Shown here: positions 16,550 to 27,336 of the stretch, piece by piece
How the letters are laid out: every line of letters starts with the position of its first letter
How positions within the stretch are numbered: position 1 is the first letter of the stretch
NCBI GenBank assembly: GCA_025994075.1
Contig: JAMQGV010000045.1
Coordinates: 1-64,000 of the forward strand
Length of the DNA stretch: 64,000 nucleotides
Direction: 5' to 3'
Origin: Vicinamibacteria bacterium
Lineage (GTDB): Bacteria; Acidobacteriota; Vicinamibacteria; Fen-336
Program-made: the position numbers and the translations under genes
Notes under the pieces: generated by a model
Told to the model about the DNA's origin: nothing
Seen by the model: only the letters and a program-made list of their open reading frames with translations
The model's database searches: none

Positions 16550-19389
16550 GCACCCAGTACGTCTACTTCTTCGGCGGCGGCAAGGCCGACGGCCACAGGG
16601 ACATGAAGGACACTCTCGGCGGCAAGGGCGCTGGCCTCGCCGAGATGACCAACGCCGGCCTGCCCGTCCCGCCCGGATTCACCATCTCGACCCAGGCGTG
16701 CAACCTCTACCAGGAGCGGGGCGGCTCGCTGACCCCCGAGATCGAGGAGCAGATCGCCGCGGCGCTCGCCAAGCTCGAGAGCCTGATGGGCAAGAAGCTC
16801 GGCGACGCCCACGACCCGCTACTGGTCTCGGTCCGCTCCGGCGCCAAGTTCTCGATGCCCGGGATGATGGACACGATCCTCAACCTCGGCCTCAACGACG
16901 CCTCGGTCGAGGGCCTCAAGGCCAAGACCGGCAACGGCCGCTTCGCGAAGGACTCGTACCGCCGCTTCATCCAGATGTTCGGCAACGTCGTGCTCGGCAT
17001 CGACAAGGACCACTTCGAGCACGAGCTCACCGCGGTCAAGAAGAAGGCGAAGGCGGCGACCGACGTCGAGCTGACCGAGGCCCACCTCGACGAGGTGATC
17101 GCCCGCTACAAGAAGGTCGTGAAGGCCCAGACCCACCACGACTTCCCGCAGGACCCGCGGGCCCAGCTCGCCGGCGCCCGCAACGCGGTGTTCGAGAGCT
17201 GGATGAACCCGCGCGCGATCACCTACCGCAAGCTGAACGACATCCCGCACGACCTCGGCACCGCCGTCAACGTGCAGTGCATGGTGTTCGGCAACATGGG
17301 CGACGACTGCGCCACGGGCGTCGGCTTCACCCGCAACCCGTCGACGGGCGCCCCGGAGTTCTACGGCGAGTTCCTGCAGAACGCGCAGGGCGAGGACGTG
17401 GTCGCGGGCATCCGCACGCCGCACCCGATCGCCGACCTCGAGAAGGTGATGCCGGAGGCGTACCGCAAGCTGCGCGAGATCACCACCCGCCTCGAGCACC
17501 ACTACAAGGACATCCAGGACTTCGAGTTCACGATCCAGGAGAACGAGCTGTTCATGCTCCAGACGCGCAACGGCAAGCGCACGGGGCTGGCGGCCGTCCA
17601 CATCGCCGTCGACCTGGTCGAGGAGGGCATCCTCACGAAGGAGGAGGCGCTGCTCAAGGTCGAGCCGCAGGCGCTCGACCAGCTCCTGCACCCGATCTTC
17701 GAGCCGAAGGCGCGGGCGAAGGCCGCGGTGGCGGCGAAGGGCCTGCCGGCCTCGCCCGGCGCGGCGACCGGCGCCGTCGTGTTCACGGCCGACGAGGCGG
17801 TGGCCTGGGCGGCGAAGGGGAAGAAGGTCCTGCTCGTCCGCATGGAGACGGTGCCGGACGACATCCACGGCATGAACGTCGCGCAGGGCATCCTGACGGC
17901 GACGGGCGGCATGACCTCGCACGCGGCCGTCGTCGGCCGCCAGATGGGCAAGCCCTCGGTCGTCGGCTGCGGCGCGCTGCAGATCGACGCCAAGGCGCGC
18001 ACGCTGAAGGTCGCCGGCAAGGTCGTCAAGGAGGGCGAGGCGATCTCGATCGACGGCGCCACCGGCGACGTGATGCTGCAGGCGCTGCCGACCAGCCCGT
18101 CCGAGGTGCTGCAGGTCGTCTCCGGCCAGCTCAAGCCGGCGAAGTCGGCGATCTACCAGAAGTTCGAGAAGCTGCTCGGCTGGGCCGACGAGACCCGCCG
18201 GCTCGGCATCCGCGCCAACGCCGACATCCCGCGCGACGCCAAGGTGGCCTACGCCTTCGGCGCCCGCGGCATCGGCCTGTGCCGGACCGAGCACATGTTC
18301 TTCGAGTCCGAGCGCATGCCGCACGTCGTGAAGATGATCCTGGCGGCCTCCCGCGGCCAGCGCGGCCTCGACCTGATCGCGCGGCTCAAGGCGCGCCTCG
18401 CCGACGCCAAGGGCGCGCAGGCCGCCGCGCTCCGCAAGGAGCTGGCGGCGGTCCAGAAGGAGTACAAGCAGCCGATCGCCGACTACACAGGCGCCCTGAA
18501 GAAGCTGCTGCCGATGCAGCGCGCCGACTTCGCCGGACTCTTCAAGGAGATGAAGGGCACGCCGGTCACGATCCGCACGCTGGACCCGCCGCTCCACGAG
18601 TTCCTGCCCAAGCGCGAGGAGTTGATGGTGCAGCTCGCCACGCTGCGGGCGCTGGGGGAGAAGAAGAACGCGCGCAAGATCGCCGACCTGCAGAAGCGCC
18701 TGCACGCCGTCGAGGAACTGCACGAGTTCAACCCGATGCTCGGCCACCGCGGCTGCCGCCTCGGCATCACGTATCCCGAGATCACCCGCATGCAGGCGCG
18801 GGCCATCTTCGAGGCCGCCGTCGCGGTCGCGAAGAAGGGCACCCCGGTCAAGCCCGAGGTGATGATCCCGCTGGTCGGCCACGTCGAGGAGCTGAAGCGC
18901 CAGAAGGCGATCGTGATCGAGGAGGCCGAGGCCGTGCTGGCGAAGGCCAAGGGCGTTCCGGTCGAGTACCTGGTCGGCACCATGATCGAGGTCCCGCGCG
19001 GCGCGCTGACCGCCGACGAGGTGGCGAAGGAGGCGCAGTTCTTCTCCTTCGGCACCAACGACCTGACCCAGACGGGCTTCGGCCTCTCGCGCGACGACGC
19101 CGGCAAGTTCCTCCTGTACTACCAGGAGCACGGCATCCTCGAGAAGGACCCGTTCGTCTCGCTCGACGCGTCCGGCGTCGGCCAGCTCGTGGAGATGGGC
19201 GTCACCAAGGGCCGGGCCGCCAAGCCGGGCCTGAAGATCGGCGTCTGCGGCGAGCACGGCGGCGACCCGTCGTCGATCCAGTTCTTCCACAAGGTCGGGC
19301 TCGACTACGTCTCGTGCTCGCCGTACCGGGTGCCGATCGCCCGGCTGGCGGCCGCGCAGGCGCAGCTCGCGCAGCGGGCCTCGGACTAG
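16546..19389 (+). CDS. ppdK: Pyruvate, phosphate dikinase
   Basis: A 947-residue enzyme that interconverts pyruvate + ATP + phosphate and PEP + AMP + pyrophosphate. The N-terminal ATP-grasp part opens with YVYFFGGGKADG and GGKGAGLAEM; the swivelling phosphohistidine is His459 in GGMTSHAAVVGRQMGKPSVVG; the C-terminal TIM-barrel carries the catalytic Cys901 in GVCGEHGGDP, which is specific to PPDK rather than PEP synthase. The GTG start overlaps glyS by 4 bases, with GGAGG upstream (in ACTCGGAGGC). About 70 residues longer than the plant enzyme core, as in many bacterial forms. No regulatory-protein (DUF299) gene is adjacent. Confidence 0.96.
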   Translation: MSTQYVYFFGGGKADGHRDMKDTLGGKGAGLAEMTNAGLPVPPGFTISTQACNLYQERGGSLTPEIEEQIAAALAKLESLMGKKLGDAHDPLLVSVRSGAKFSMPGMMDTILNLGLNDASVEGLKAKTGNGRFAKDSYRRFIQMFGNVVLGIDKDHFEHELTAVKKKAKAATDVELTEAHLDEVIARYKKVVKAQTHHDFPQDPRAQLAGARNAVFESWMNPRAITYRKLNDIPHDLGTAVNVQCMVFGNMGDDCATGVGFTRNPSTGAPEFYGEFLQNAQGEDVVAGIRTPHPIADLEKVMPEAYRKLREITTRLEHHYKDIQDFEFTIQENELFMLQTRNGKRTGLAAVHIAVDLVEEGILTKEEALLKVEPQALDQLLHPIFEPKARAKAAVAAKGLPASPGAATGAVVFTADEAVAWAAKGKKVLLVRMETVPDDIHGMNVAQGILTATGGMTSHAAVVGRQMGKPSVVGCGALQIDAKARTLKVAGKVVKEGEAISIDGATGDVMLQALPTSPSEVLQVVSGQLKPAKSAIYQKFEKLLGWADETRRLGIRANADIPRDAKVAYAFGARGIGLCRTEHMFFESERMPHVVKMILAASRGQRGLDLIARLKARLADAKGAQAAALRKELAAVQKEYKQPIADYTGALKKLLPMQRADFAGLFKEMKGTPVTIRTLDPPLHEFLPKREELMVQLATLRALGEKKNARKIADLQKRLHAVEELHEFNPMLGHRGCRLGITYPEITRMQARAIFEAAVAVAKKGTPVKPEVMIPLVGHVEELKRQKAIVIEEAEAVLAKAKGVPVEYLVGTMIEVPRGALTADEVAKEAQFFSFGTNDLTQTGFGLSRDDAGKFLLYYQEHGILEKDPFVSLDASGVGQLVEMGVTKGRAAKPGLKIGVCGEHGGDPSSIQFFHKVGLDYVSCSPYRVPIARLAAAQAQLAQRASD

Positions 19390-19418
19390 GACTCCGCACC
19401 CCGGGGAGGGCGCCTCCG

Positions 19419-20384
19419 TTGCTCAGCTACTTCCGCTTCCAGAACGGCCGCATCGAGCAGCACGCGGAGTTCCGGCCGGAGCTGTACACGGAGGCGCCCG
19501 AGGCGCTGCACTGGATCGACCTCGAGGACCCGACCGTCGGCGAGGCCACGGTGCTCGAGAACCCGTTCCACCTGCACCCGCTGGCGATCGAGGACTGCCT
19601 CTCGGACGTCAACCACCCCAAGGTGGACGACTACGAGGACTACCTCTTCCTGATCGTCCACGGCATCCGCTTCGACGCGCCGACGGACAAGTTCGAGACC
19701 CGCGAACTCGACGTGTTCCTGGGCCGCAACTTCCTGATCACGCATCACCGCGGGCCGATGCGCTCGATCACGGCGGCTCGCGAGCAGTGCGGCAAGAACC
19801 TGCAGGCGGCGATGCCCCGTGGCGTCGACTTCCTGCTGCACCAGATCCTGGACCAGATGTTCGAGCACTACTTCCCGAACCTGGACAGCCTCGAGGACAA
19901 GATCCAGCTCGTCCAGGTCGAGGTGTTCGAGCACCCGACCAAGGAGACGCTCGACCGGATCTTCCACCTCAAGCGCGACGTGGCGCAGTTGCGCCGCATC
20001 TGCACGCCGCAGCGCGAGATGGTGCACAGGCTCTCGCGCGGCGAGTTCGCGATGATCAGCCGCAAGGCCGCGATCTACTTCCGAGACATCTACGACAACC
20101 TGTACCGCATCGTGGACGCGTCGTACGCCTATCAGGACATGACCCAGGGCACGCTCGACGCGTACCTCAACGCCGTCAACAACCGCCTCAACGAGACGAT
20201 GAAGCGGATGACGGTGGTGACGGCGGTGCTCGCCTGCCTGACCGTGATCACCGGCATCTACGGCATGAACTTCGACCACATGCCCGAGCTGCGCTGGCGC
20301 TTCGGCTACGTGTGGGCGCTGCTGCTGATGGTGGCCCTGCCGAGCGGCCTCGTCTGGTACTTCCGCCGCCGCGGCTGGATCTAG
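19419..20384 (+). CDS. corA: CorA-family magnesium/cobalt transporter
   Basis: A 321-residue membrane channel. The cytoplasmic N-terminal domain is followed by two C-terminal transmembrane helices; the selectivity motif GMN is at 282-284 (YGMNFDHMPE) at the end of the first helix. The pre-helix segment NRLNETMKRMTVVTAV and the preceding long helix are typical of CorA. The TTG start follows GGGGAGGG and gives MLSYFRFQNG. It may carry Mg2+, Co2+ or other divalent metals; substrate within the family is not decided by sequence alone. Confidence 0.9.
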   Translation: MLSYFRFQNGRIEQHAEFRPELYTEAPEALHWIDLEDPTVGEATVLENPFHLHPLAIEDCLSDVNHPKVDDYEDYLFLIVHGIRFDAPTDKFETRELDVFLGRNFLITHHRGPMRSITAAREQCGKNLQAAMPRGVDFLLHQILDQMFEHYFPNLDSLEDKIQLVQVEVFEHPTKETLDRIFHLKRDVAQLRRICTPQREMVHRLSRGEFAMISRKAAIYFRDIYDNLYRIVDASYAYQDMTQGTLDAYLNAVNNRLNETMKRMTVVTAVLACLTVITGIYGMNFDHMPELRWRFGYVWALLLMVALPSGLVWYFRRRGWI

Positions 20385-20395
20385 GGCGGCGCGCC

Positions 20396-22171
<1,776 letters not shown>

Positions 22172-22189
22172 GTCCGGCCGCGCCGGCGC

Positions 22190-23056
22190 TCAGATCGACT
22201 CGCTCGGCGCGTGACGCTGGAAGGCGTCGAGCAGGCGGAGCGTCACCGGCCCGGGGCGTCCCGAGCCGATCGCGCGGTCGTCGACGCGGGTGATCGGGGC
22301 CAGCTCCTTGAGGGTGCTGGTGAGGAACGCCTCGTCGGCGCCGAGCAGGTCACCCTCCCGCAGCGGGGTCTCGCGGATCGCGACCCCGCAGCCCGGCGCC
22401 AGCTCCAGCAGCACCTCGCGGGTGATGCCGGCCAGGATGCCCGCCGCCAGCGGCGGCGTCAGCACCTCGCCGCCGCGGACGACGAAGACGTTGGAGCCGG
22501 CGCCTTCCGCGATCTCGCCGCTGGCGTTGAGCAGGATCGCCTCCATCGCTCCTGCGGCCTGCGCCGCGCGCATCGCGAGGATGTTGTTGAGCAGGTTGCA
22601 GGACTTGATCGCGGGGTCGAGCGCGTCAGGGTGGTTGCGGCGGACGTCGACCAGCGACACCCTCACGCCCTCCGTGCGCCACGACGCGGGCGGGAACACG
22701 TAGGGCTTGACGACCATCACGACGGTCGGGCCCTGCACCTTGTCGAAGTGGTAGGAGATGTCCCCGACGCCACGGCTGACGACGAAGCGGATGTAAGATT
22801 CCGCGTTTTCCGCGCGCGCCAGCAGGGCGTCGAGCCGCGTCGCGAGTTCCGCGTCGGCCAACGGGATCGCGATCCCCAGCCGGCCGGCGGAGGCGCGCAG
22901 CCGGCGCAGGTGGCGGGCGAGCGCGAAGGGGCGGCCGCCGTACGTGCGCAGCGTCTCGTAGACGGCGTCGCCGAAGGTGAAACCATTGTCGAGCACGGAA
23001 ACCCGCGCCTCGTGCGCGGGCGTGATCAGGCCGTCGACGGACGCGAAGAATCCCAT
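22190..23056 (-). CDS. Class IV PLP aminotransferase (BCAT/D-amino acid type)
   Basis: A 288-residue fold-type IV aminotransferase. The start ATG at 23056 (MGFFASVDGLITP) has CCGAGG upstream; a longer ATG at 23077 overlaps a TACAAT that looks like the -10 element, so the shorter form is preferred. VLDNGFTFGDAVYETLRTYGG is the family opening, AIKSCNLLNNILAMRAA carries the PLP lysine, and GEIAEGAGSNVFVV follows. It could be a branched-chain aminotransferase, a D-amino acid aminotransferase or aminodeoxychorismate lyase; sequence by eye does not separate these. Divergent from uppP with only 48 bases between starts. Confidence 0.85.
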   Translation of the reverse strand: MGFFASVDGLITPAHEARVSVLDNGFTFGDAVYETLRTYGGRPFALARHLRRLRASAGRLGIAIPLADAELATRLDALLARAENAESYIRFVVSRGVGDISYHFDKVQGPTVVMVVKPYVFPPASWRTEGVRVSLVDVRRNHPDALDPAIKSCNLLNNILAMRAAQAAGAMEAILLNASGEIAEGAGSNVFVVRGGEVLTPPLAAGILAGITREVLLELAPGCGVAIRETPLREGDLLGADEAFLTSTLKELAPITRVDDRAIGSGRPGPVTLRLLDAFQRHAPSESI

Positions 23057-23075
23057 GTCGCCTCGGAGTGCCGCC

Positions 23076-23081
23076 ATTGTA
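23076..23081 (-). promoter_or_regulatory. Possible -10 element of the aminotransferase gene
   Basis: The minus strand reads TACAAT here, 20 bases before the chosen ATG. No good -35 is seen 16-18 bases upstream. It mainly helps to decide the start: transcription would begin inside or after the longer candidate start. Confidence 0.35.
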
Positions 23082-23104
23082 GTCGCTGAGGCCGGGGGGC
23101 GGAG

Positions 23105-23938
23105 GTGAACGAACTGCCCGCCTGGCGGGCCGCGGCGCTCGGCGCCCTGCAGGGACTCGGCGAGTTCCTGCCGATCAGCAGCTCCGGCCACCTGATCGTG
23201 GTCCCGTGGCTGCTGGGCTGGCCCGACCAGAGCCTGGCCTTCGACGTCGCGCTGCACCTGGGCACGCTGGCCGCCGTCGTCTACGCGTTCGCCGGGGACT
23301 GGGTGCGGCTGTTTCGCGGCTTCTTCTCGGGCCTCGCCACGGGCCGACCGTTCGGCAACCCCGAGGGCCGCATGCTCGGCCTGCTGGCGCTGGCGTCGGT
23401 CCCCGGCGCCGTCGCCGGGCTGCTGCTCGACGACTGGGCGGAGACGGTGTTCCGGGCGCCGGCCCTCGTCGGCGTGACGATGGCGGTGATGGGTGGCGTG
23501 CTGTGGATGGCCGACCGGCGCGCCGCAGGTCCCTCCGCGGACGCCGCGGGCGAGGCGGTCAGCCTGCGCGACGCGTTGCTGATCGGCTGCGCCCAGGCGC
23601 TGGCGCTGGTGCCCGGCGTCTCGCGCTCGGGCGCCACCATCAGCGCCGCGCTGTTCCTCGGCCACCGCCGCGAGGCGGCCGCGCGCTTCAGTTTCCTGCT
23701 GGCGACCCCGATCACCTTCGGGGCGGCCGCGCTGAAGGTGCCTGCCATCCTGCAGGGCGGCGACTGGACCGCGGTCCTGATCGGCATGCTCTCCGCCGCG
23801 CTGGTCGGGCTGGCCGCGATCCGGCTGCTGCTGCGCTACGTGCGCACCCGCGACTACCTGCCCTTCGTCTGGTACCGCTTCGCCTTCGCGGCGCTGACGC
23901 TCGGCGCCGTGTTGGTCCGCGCCGGGGGCCGGGGGTAG
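23105..23938 (+). CDS. uppP: Undecaprenyl-diphosphate phosphatase
   Basis: A 277-residue multipass membrane enzyme (BacA family) that recycles the undecaprenyl carrier for peptidoglycan and O-antigen synthesis. The two catalytic motifs are present: GLGEFLPISSSGHLIVVP near residue 20 and LVPGVSRSGATI near residue 175. GTG start within GGAGGTG. Divergent from the aminotransferase, so the promoter must lie in or next to the 48-base gap. Confidence 0.95.
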   Translation: MNELPAWRAAALGALQGLGEFLPISSSGHLIVVPWLLGWPDQSLAFDVALHLGTLAAVVYAFAGDWVRLFRGFFSGLATGRPFGNPEGRMLGLLALASVPGAVAGLLLDDWAETVFRAPALVGVTMAVMGGVLWMADRRAAGPSADAAGEAVSLRDALLIGCAQALALVPGVSRSGATISAALFLGHRREAAARFSFLLATPITFGAAALKVPAILQGGDWTAVLIGMLSAALVGLAAIRLLLRYVRTRDYLPFVWYRFAFAALTLGAVLVRAGGRG

Positions 23939-23951
23939 AGTCGAATCAGCC

Positions 23952-25478
23952 GTGAGACCGCTGCTGACTGCCGCCCTGATGCGCGAGGCCGACCGACGCA
24001 CGATCGAGGAGATCGGCCTGCCCGGCGCCGTGCTGATGGAGAGCGCCGGCGCCGCCGTCGCGCGCGCGGTGCGCGAGCGCTGGCCCGGCGCGCGGCGGGT
24101 CCACGTGCTGTGCGGGCGCGGCAACAACGGCGGGGACGGCTACGTCACCGCCCGGCGCCTGCTGTCGGACGGGCTCGAGGTGCGCTGCGCGCTGCTCGGC
24201 GATCCCGCTTCCGTCTCGGGCCACGCCGCGCTCCACAAGTCGGCGCTCGAGAAGGCGGGAGGTACCGTCGAGGTGATCGCGGACGAGACCGCCTGGGCCG
24301 CCGGGCGCGACTCACTGCTCGCGTGCGACGTGCTGGTCGACGCGCTGCTCGGGACCGGCCTGGCCGAGGCCCCGCGAGGCCTGCTCGGCGCCGCGATCGC
24401 CGACCTCGAGCGGTGGCCGGACGGGCCGGTCGTGGTGGCCGTCGATCTGCCCTCCGGGCTGCCCTCCGACTCCGGCGTCGTGCCCGGCGCCGCGGTGCGC
24501 GCAGACCTGACCGTGACCTTCGGCGCGGCCAAGCTCGGCCACGTGCTGGCCCCGGCCTGCGACCACGTGGGCGAACTGCTCGTCGCGGACATCGGCATCC
24601 CCTCGTCGCTGCTCGCTTCGACGTGCGCGATCTTCGAGGTTCCCGACGCAGCCGCGGCGTTTCCCCGGCGCGGCCGCGACGCGCACAAGGGCCACTTCGG
24701 CCACGTCCTGGTGCTGGCCGGCTCCGAGGGCAAGAGCGGCGCCGCCGTGCTGGCGGGACTGGGCGCACTGGTCGCTGGCGCGGGCCTGGTCACGGTGGCG
24801 GTCCCCGCGGAGATCCAGGCGATCGTCGCCGGCGCCCGGCCCGAGCTGATGGTCGAGGCCCTGCGCTTCGATGCCGACGGAGTGGAGCGGGCGCTGTCGC
24901 TGGCGCGCGTGGCAGACGCCGTCGTGCTCGGGCCCGGGCTGGGACAGGGCGCGCCGGCGGCCCAGTTCTGCCGCGGCCTGCTGCGTCGCTACTCGGGGCC
25001 GATGGTGATCGACGCCGACGGCCTGCACTTCGCCCGGGGCACGCCGGCCCTGCTGCGGCGCCCGGCTCCGACGGTGCTGACGCCGCACCCGGGCGAGATG
25101 GCACGCCTGCTCGGCGCGGTCTCCGAAACCGTGCAGGCCGATCGGCTCGGCTCGGCTCGTGCCTGCGCGGCGGAGTCGGAGGCGGTCGTCGTGCTGAAAG
25201 GAGCGGGCACCCTGGTCGCGCGGCCCGACGGCCAGACCACCTTCAACCCGACGGGGAACCCGGGCATGGCCACCGCGGGCAGCGGCGACGTGCTGGCCGG
25301 GCTCGTCGGGGCGCTGCTGGCGCGCGGCACCGAGGTGTCGCTGGCGGCGCGGGCGGCGGTCTGGGCGCACGGCCGGGCGGGTGACCTGGCCGCCGAGCGG
25401 CTGGGTGAAGACGCGGTGACCGCCCGCGACCTGCTCGACGCGCTGCCCGCCGTGCTGCGGGAACTCGCCGCGGCGTGA
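23952..25478 (+). CDS. nnr: Bifunctional NAD(P)H-hydrate repair enzyme
   Basis: A 508-residue fusion of two repair activities. Residues 1-215 form the YjeF_N epimerase (GRGNNGGDGYVTARRL, then VVVAVDLPSGLPSDSG); residues 225-508 form the ADP/ATP-dependent NAD(P)H-hydrate dehydratase (VLAGSEGKSGAAVLAG, VIDADGL, LTPHPGEMARLL, and NPGMATAGSGDVLAGLVGA near the end). It repairs hydrated nicotinamide cofactors. GTG start 13 bases after uppP; 4-base overlap with tsaE, a common neighbour of nnr. Confidence 0.96.
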   Translation: MRPLLTAALMREADRRTIEEIGLPGAVLMESAGAAVARAVRERWPGARRVHVLCGRGNNGGDGYVTARRLLSDGLEVRCALLGDPASVSGHAALHKSALEKAGGTVEVIADETAWAAGRDSLLACDVLVDALLGTGLAEAPRGLLGAAIADLERWPDGPVVVAVDLPSGLPSDSGVVPGAAVRADLTVTFGAAKLGHVLAPACDHVGELLVADIGIPSSLLASTCAIFEVPDAAAAFPRRGRDAHKGHFGHVLVLAGSEGKSGAAVLAGLGALVAGAGLVTVAVPAEIQAIVAGARPELMVEALRFDADGVERALSLARVADAVVLGPGLGQGAPAAQFCRGLLRRYSGPMVIDADGLHFARGTPALLRRPAPTVLTPHPGEMARLLGAVSETVQADRLGSARACAAESEAVVVLKGAGTLVARPDGQTTFNPTGNPGMATAGSGDVLAGLVGALLARGTEVSLAARAAVWAHGRAGDLAAERLGEDAVTARDLLDALPAVLRELAAA

Positions 25479-25900
25479 CGACGGTGGTCCACGAGACCGC
25501 GGCCGTCGAAGAGACGGCGGCCGTGGCGCGCGCGCTCGGCGCCGGGCTGCGCGGCGGGGAGGTGATCCTGCTTCATGGCGAGCTGGGCGCCGGCAAGACG
25601 GCGTTCGTCAAGGGGCTGGCCGAGGGGCTCGGCGCCGACCCGGGCGAAGTCGCGAGCCCGACGTTCGTGCTGCTGACCTGGCACCCGGGGCGATTGAAGC
25701 TGTGGCACGCCGACCTCTACCGCCTCGGCGACGCGGACGCGGGAGAGCTCGGGCTGGAGGAACTCCCGGGGCCCGACGGGGTGCTGGCGGTGGAGTGGGC
25801 CGAGCGCCTGCCACGCCCCAGGTGGGCGCGGCCGATCACGGTCCGCATCGTGCACCGGGGCGAGGATCGACGAGAGGTGAGCGTGGAGCAGCCGGAGTGA
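25475..25900 (+). CDS. tsaE: tRNA threonylcarbamoyladenosine biosynthesis ATPase TsaE
   Basis: A 141-residue P-loop protein that works with TsaB and TsaD in making t6A37 in tRNA. Walker A is GELGAGKTAFVKG, followed by VASPTFVLL and LWHADLYRLGD, all family-typical. GTG start overlapping the nnr stop (GTGA); the 3' end overlaps the sulfatase-fold gene by 4 bases. Confidence 0.94.
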   Translation: MTTVVHETAAVEETAAVARALGAGLRGGEVILLHGELGAGKTAFVKGLAEGLGADPGEVASPTFVLLTWHPGRLKLWHADLYRLGDADAGELGLEELPGPDGVLAVEWAERLPRPRWARPITVRIVHRGEDRREVSVEQPE

Positions 25901-27336
25901 AGAGAGTCTTCTCGAGTGCCGCCGTCGTCGGGCTGGGGCTGGCGGTCCTGGCCTGCCCCGGCCGCGCGCCGGAGCCGAAGCCCGCACCCGCGGCGACCGC
26001 GCCGCGACCCGCCGGCAACGGCTGGAACGTGCTGCTGCTGACCATCGACACGCTGCGCGCCGACCACCTCGGCGCCTACGGTTACGCGCGTCCCACCAGC
26101 CCCGTGCTCGACGCGCTCGCGGCCCGCGGAACCCTGTTCGAGCAGGCCTACACCTACTGGCCCAAGACCCGCGGCAGCTTCGTGATGATCCACACGGGCC
26201 GCCACCCGTCGCTCAACGGGTACAGCAAGCACCACCCGATGCTGCTCGACTTCAACCCGACCCTCGCCAGCACCCTGGCCGAGGCCGGGTACGACACCGC
26301 GGCCGTGGTCGACAACCCCAACGTGGCGGCCTCGCTCGGCTACGCGAAGGGCTTCTCGTCCTACCGCGAGACCTGGGAGGAGAAGGACCTCGCGACCGAG
26401 ATGGACCGCACGCGGGCGATCACCGCGGCCGGCGTCTCGTACATCGGCAAGGCGCCGGCGGACAAGCCGTTCTTCCTGTGGCTCCACTACGTGAACCCGC
26501 ACGCGCCCTACGACCCGCCGCCTCCGTACGACACCGCCTTCATGGACGAGGCGTCGCGTCGCGGTCCCGTGCTCGAGGTGGTCTCCGGCTTCCACGGCGG
26601 CATTCCGAAGCAGTGGGCGATGCCGGGTCGCCGCAAGCTCTCGGAGTACGTCGCGCTCTACGACGGCGAGATCGCGACGGTCGACGCCGAGGTGGGCCAG
26701 GTGCTGCAGGCGCTCGAGCGCAGCCCGCACGCGGGCCGCACGCTGATCGTGGTCACTTCCGACCACGGCGAGAGCCTGGGCGAGAACGACTACTACTTCG
26801 ACCACGGCGAGGACTTGTTCGACCCTTCGCTGCGCATCCCGCTGCTGGTGGTCGCCCCCGGGGCGCCGGCCGGCGTGCGCGTCGCGGAGCTGGCGTCGAC
26901 GCTCGACCTGGTGCCGACCGTGCTCGACGCCGTCAAGGTGTCGTACCCGGCGAACCTCGCCGGGCGCAGCCTGTTCGGCGCGGTGACCGGCGGGCGCGCG
27001 CCCGCGCGCGCCCGCCTCGACGCGCAGAACGACCGCAACCTCAGCGCCACCTTCGACGCGACCACGAAGGTGGTCGCGACGCCGGGCGAGGCCGGCCAGC
27101 GCTACGAGCTCTACGCGCGGGCTCGCGGCTCGGCAGACGAGAAGAAGGTGACCCGCGAGCGGCCCGACGAGCTGCGGCAGTGGCGCCGCGAACTCGAGCT
27201 GTTCCTCGAGGCGCGCGACCGGGAGTGGACCGCGACCCGGCGCAAGCTGCAGGGGCGCAGCGGGGACGAGAAGCTCAGCCCCGAGGCCTGCGAGAACCTG
27301 AAGGCGCTCGGCTACGTGGTCGCCGGCTGCTCGTGA
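25897..27336 (+). CDS. Sulfatase-fold lipoprotein with a threonine at the nucleophile site
   Basis: A 479-residue alkaline phosphatase superfamily protein. The N-terminus has a lipobox-like LAVLAC (Cys20) and a Pro/Ala linker, so it is probably anchored in the periplasm. Metal-site motifs are LLTIDTLRADHLGAYGY (Asp51) and TSDHGESLGE. The usual formylglycine signature C/S-x-P-x-R is absent: the matching stretch is YWPKTRGSF, where Thr91 aligns with the nucleophile of the LTxPS-type members. It may act without formylglycine, for example as a phospho- or sulfo-transferase/hydrolase. It ends NLKALGYV plus a short tail, a feature seen in many sulfatase-fold proteins of Acidobacteriota and relatives. 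Operon with tsaE and dapD (4-base overlaps). Confidence 0.8.
   Translation: MKRVFSSAAVVGLGLAVLACPGRAPEPKPAPAATAPRPAGNGWNVLLLTIDTLRADHLGAYGYARPTSPVLDALAARGTLFEQAYTYWPKTRGSFVMIHTGRHPSLNGYSKHHPMLLDFNPTLASTLAEAGYDTAAVVDNPNVAASLGYAKGFSSYRETWEEKDLATEMDRTRAITAAGVSYIGKAPADKPFFLWLHYVNPHAPYDPPPPYDTAFMDEASRRGPVLEVVSGFHGGIPKQWAMPGRRKLSEYVALYDGEIATVDAEVGQVLQALERSPHAGRTLIVVTSDHGESLGENDYYFDHGEDLFDPSLRIPLLVVAPGAPAGVRVAELASTLDLVPTVLDAVKVSYPANLAGRSLFGAVTGGRAPARARLDAQNDRNLSATFDATTKVVATPGEAGQRYELYARARGSADEKKVTRERPDELRQWRRELELFLEARDREWTATRRKLQGRSGDEKLSPEACENLKALGYVVAGCS

Noticed and set aside
14443..20384. Very long open frames (over 1000 codons) running through glyS, ppdK and corA in other frames
   Set aside because: They arise from the high GC content; the real genes have clear family motifs. 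In some, the long frame merely fuses an out-of-frame stretch to the true gene.
25897..27336. Classical formylglycine-dependent sulfatase
   Set aside because: No C/S-x-P-x-R motif; the place holds YWPKTR, so a formylglycine enzyme is not supported.
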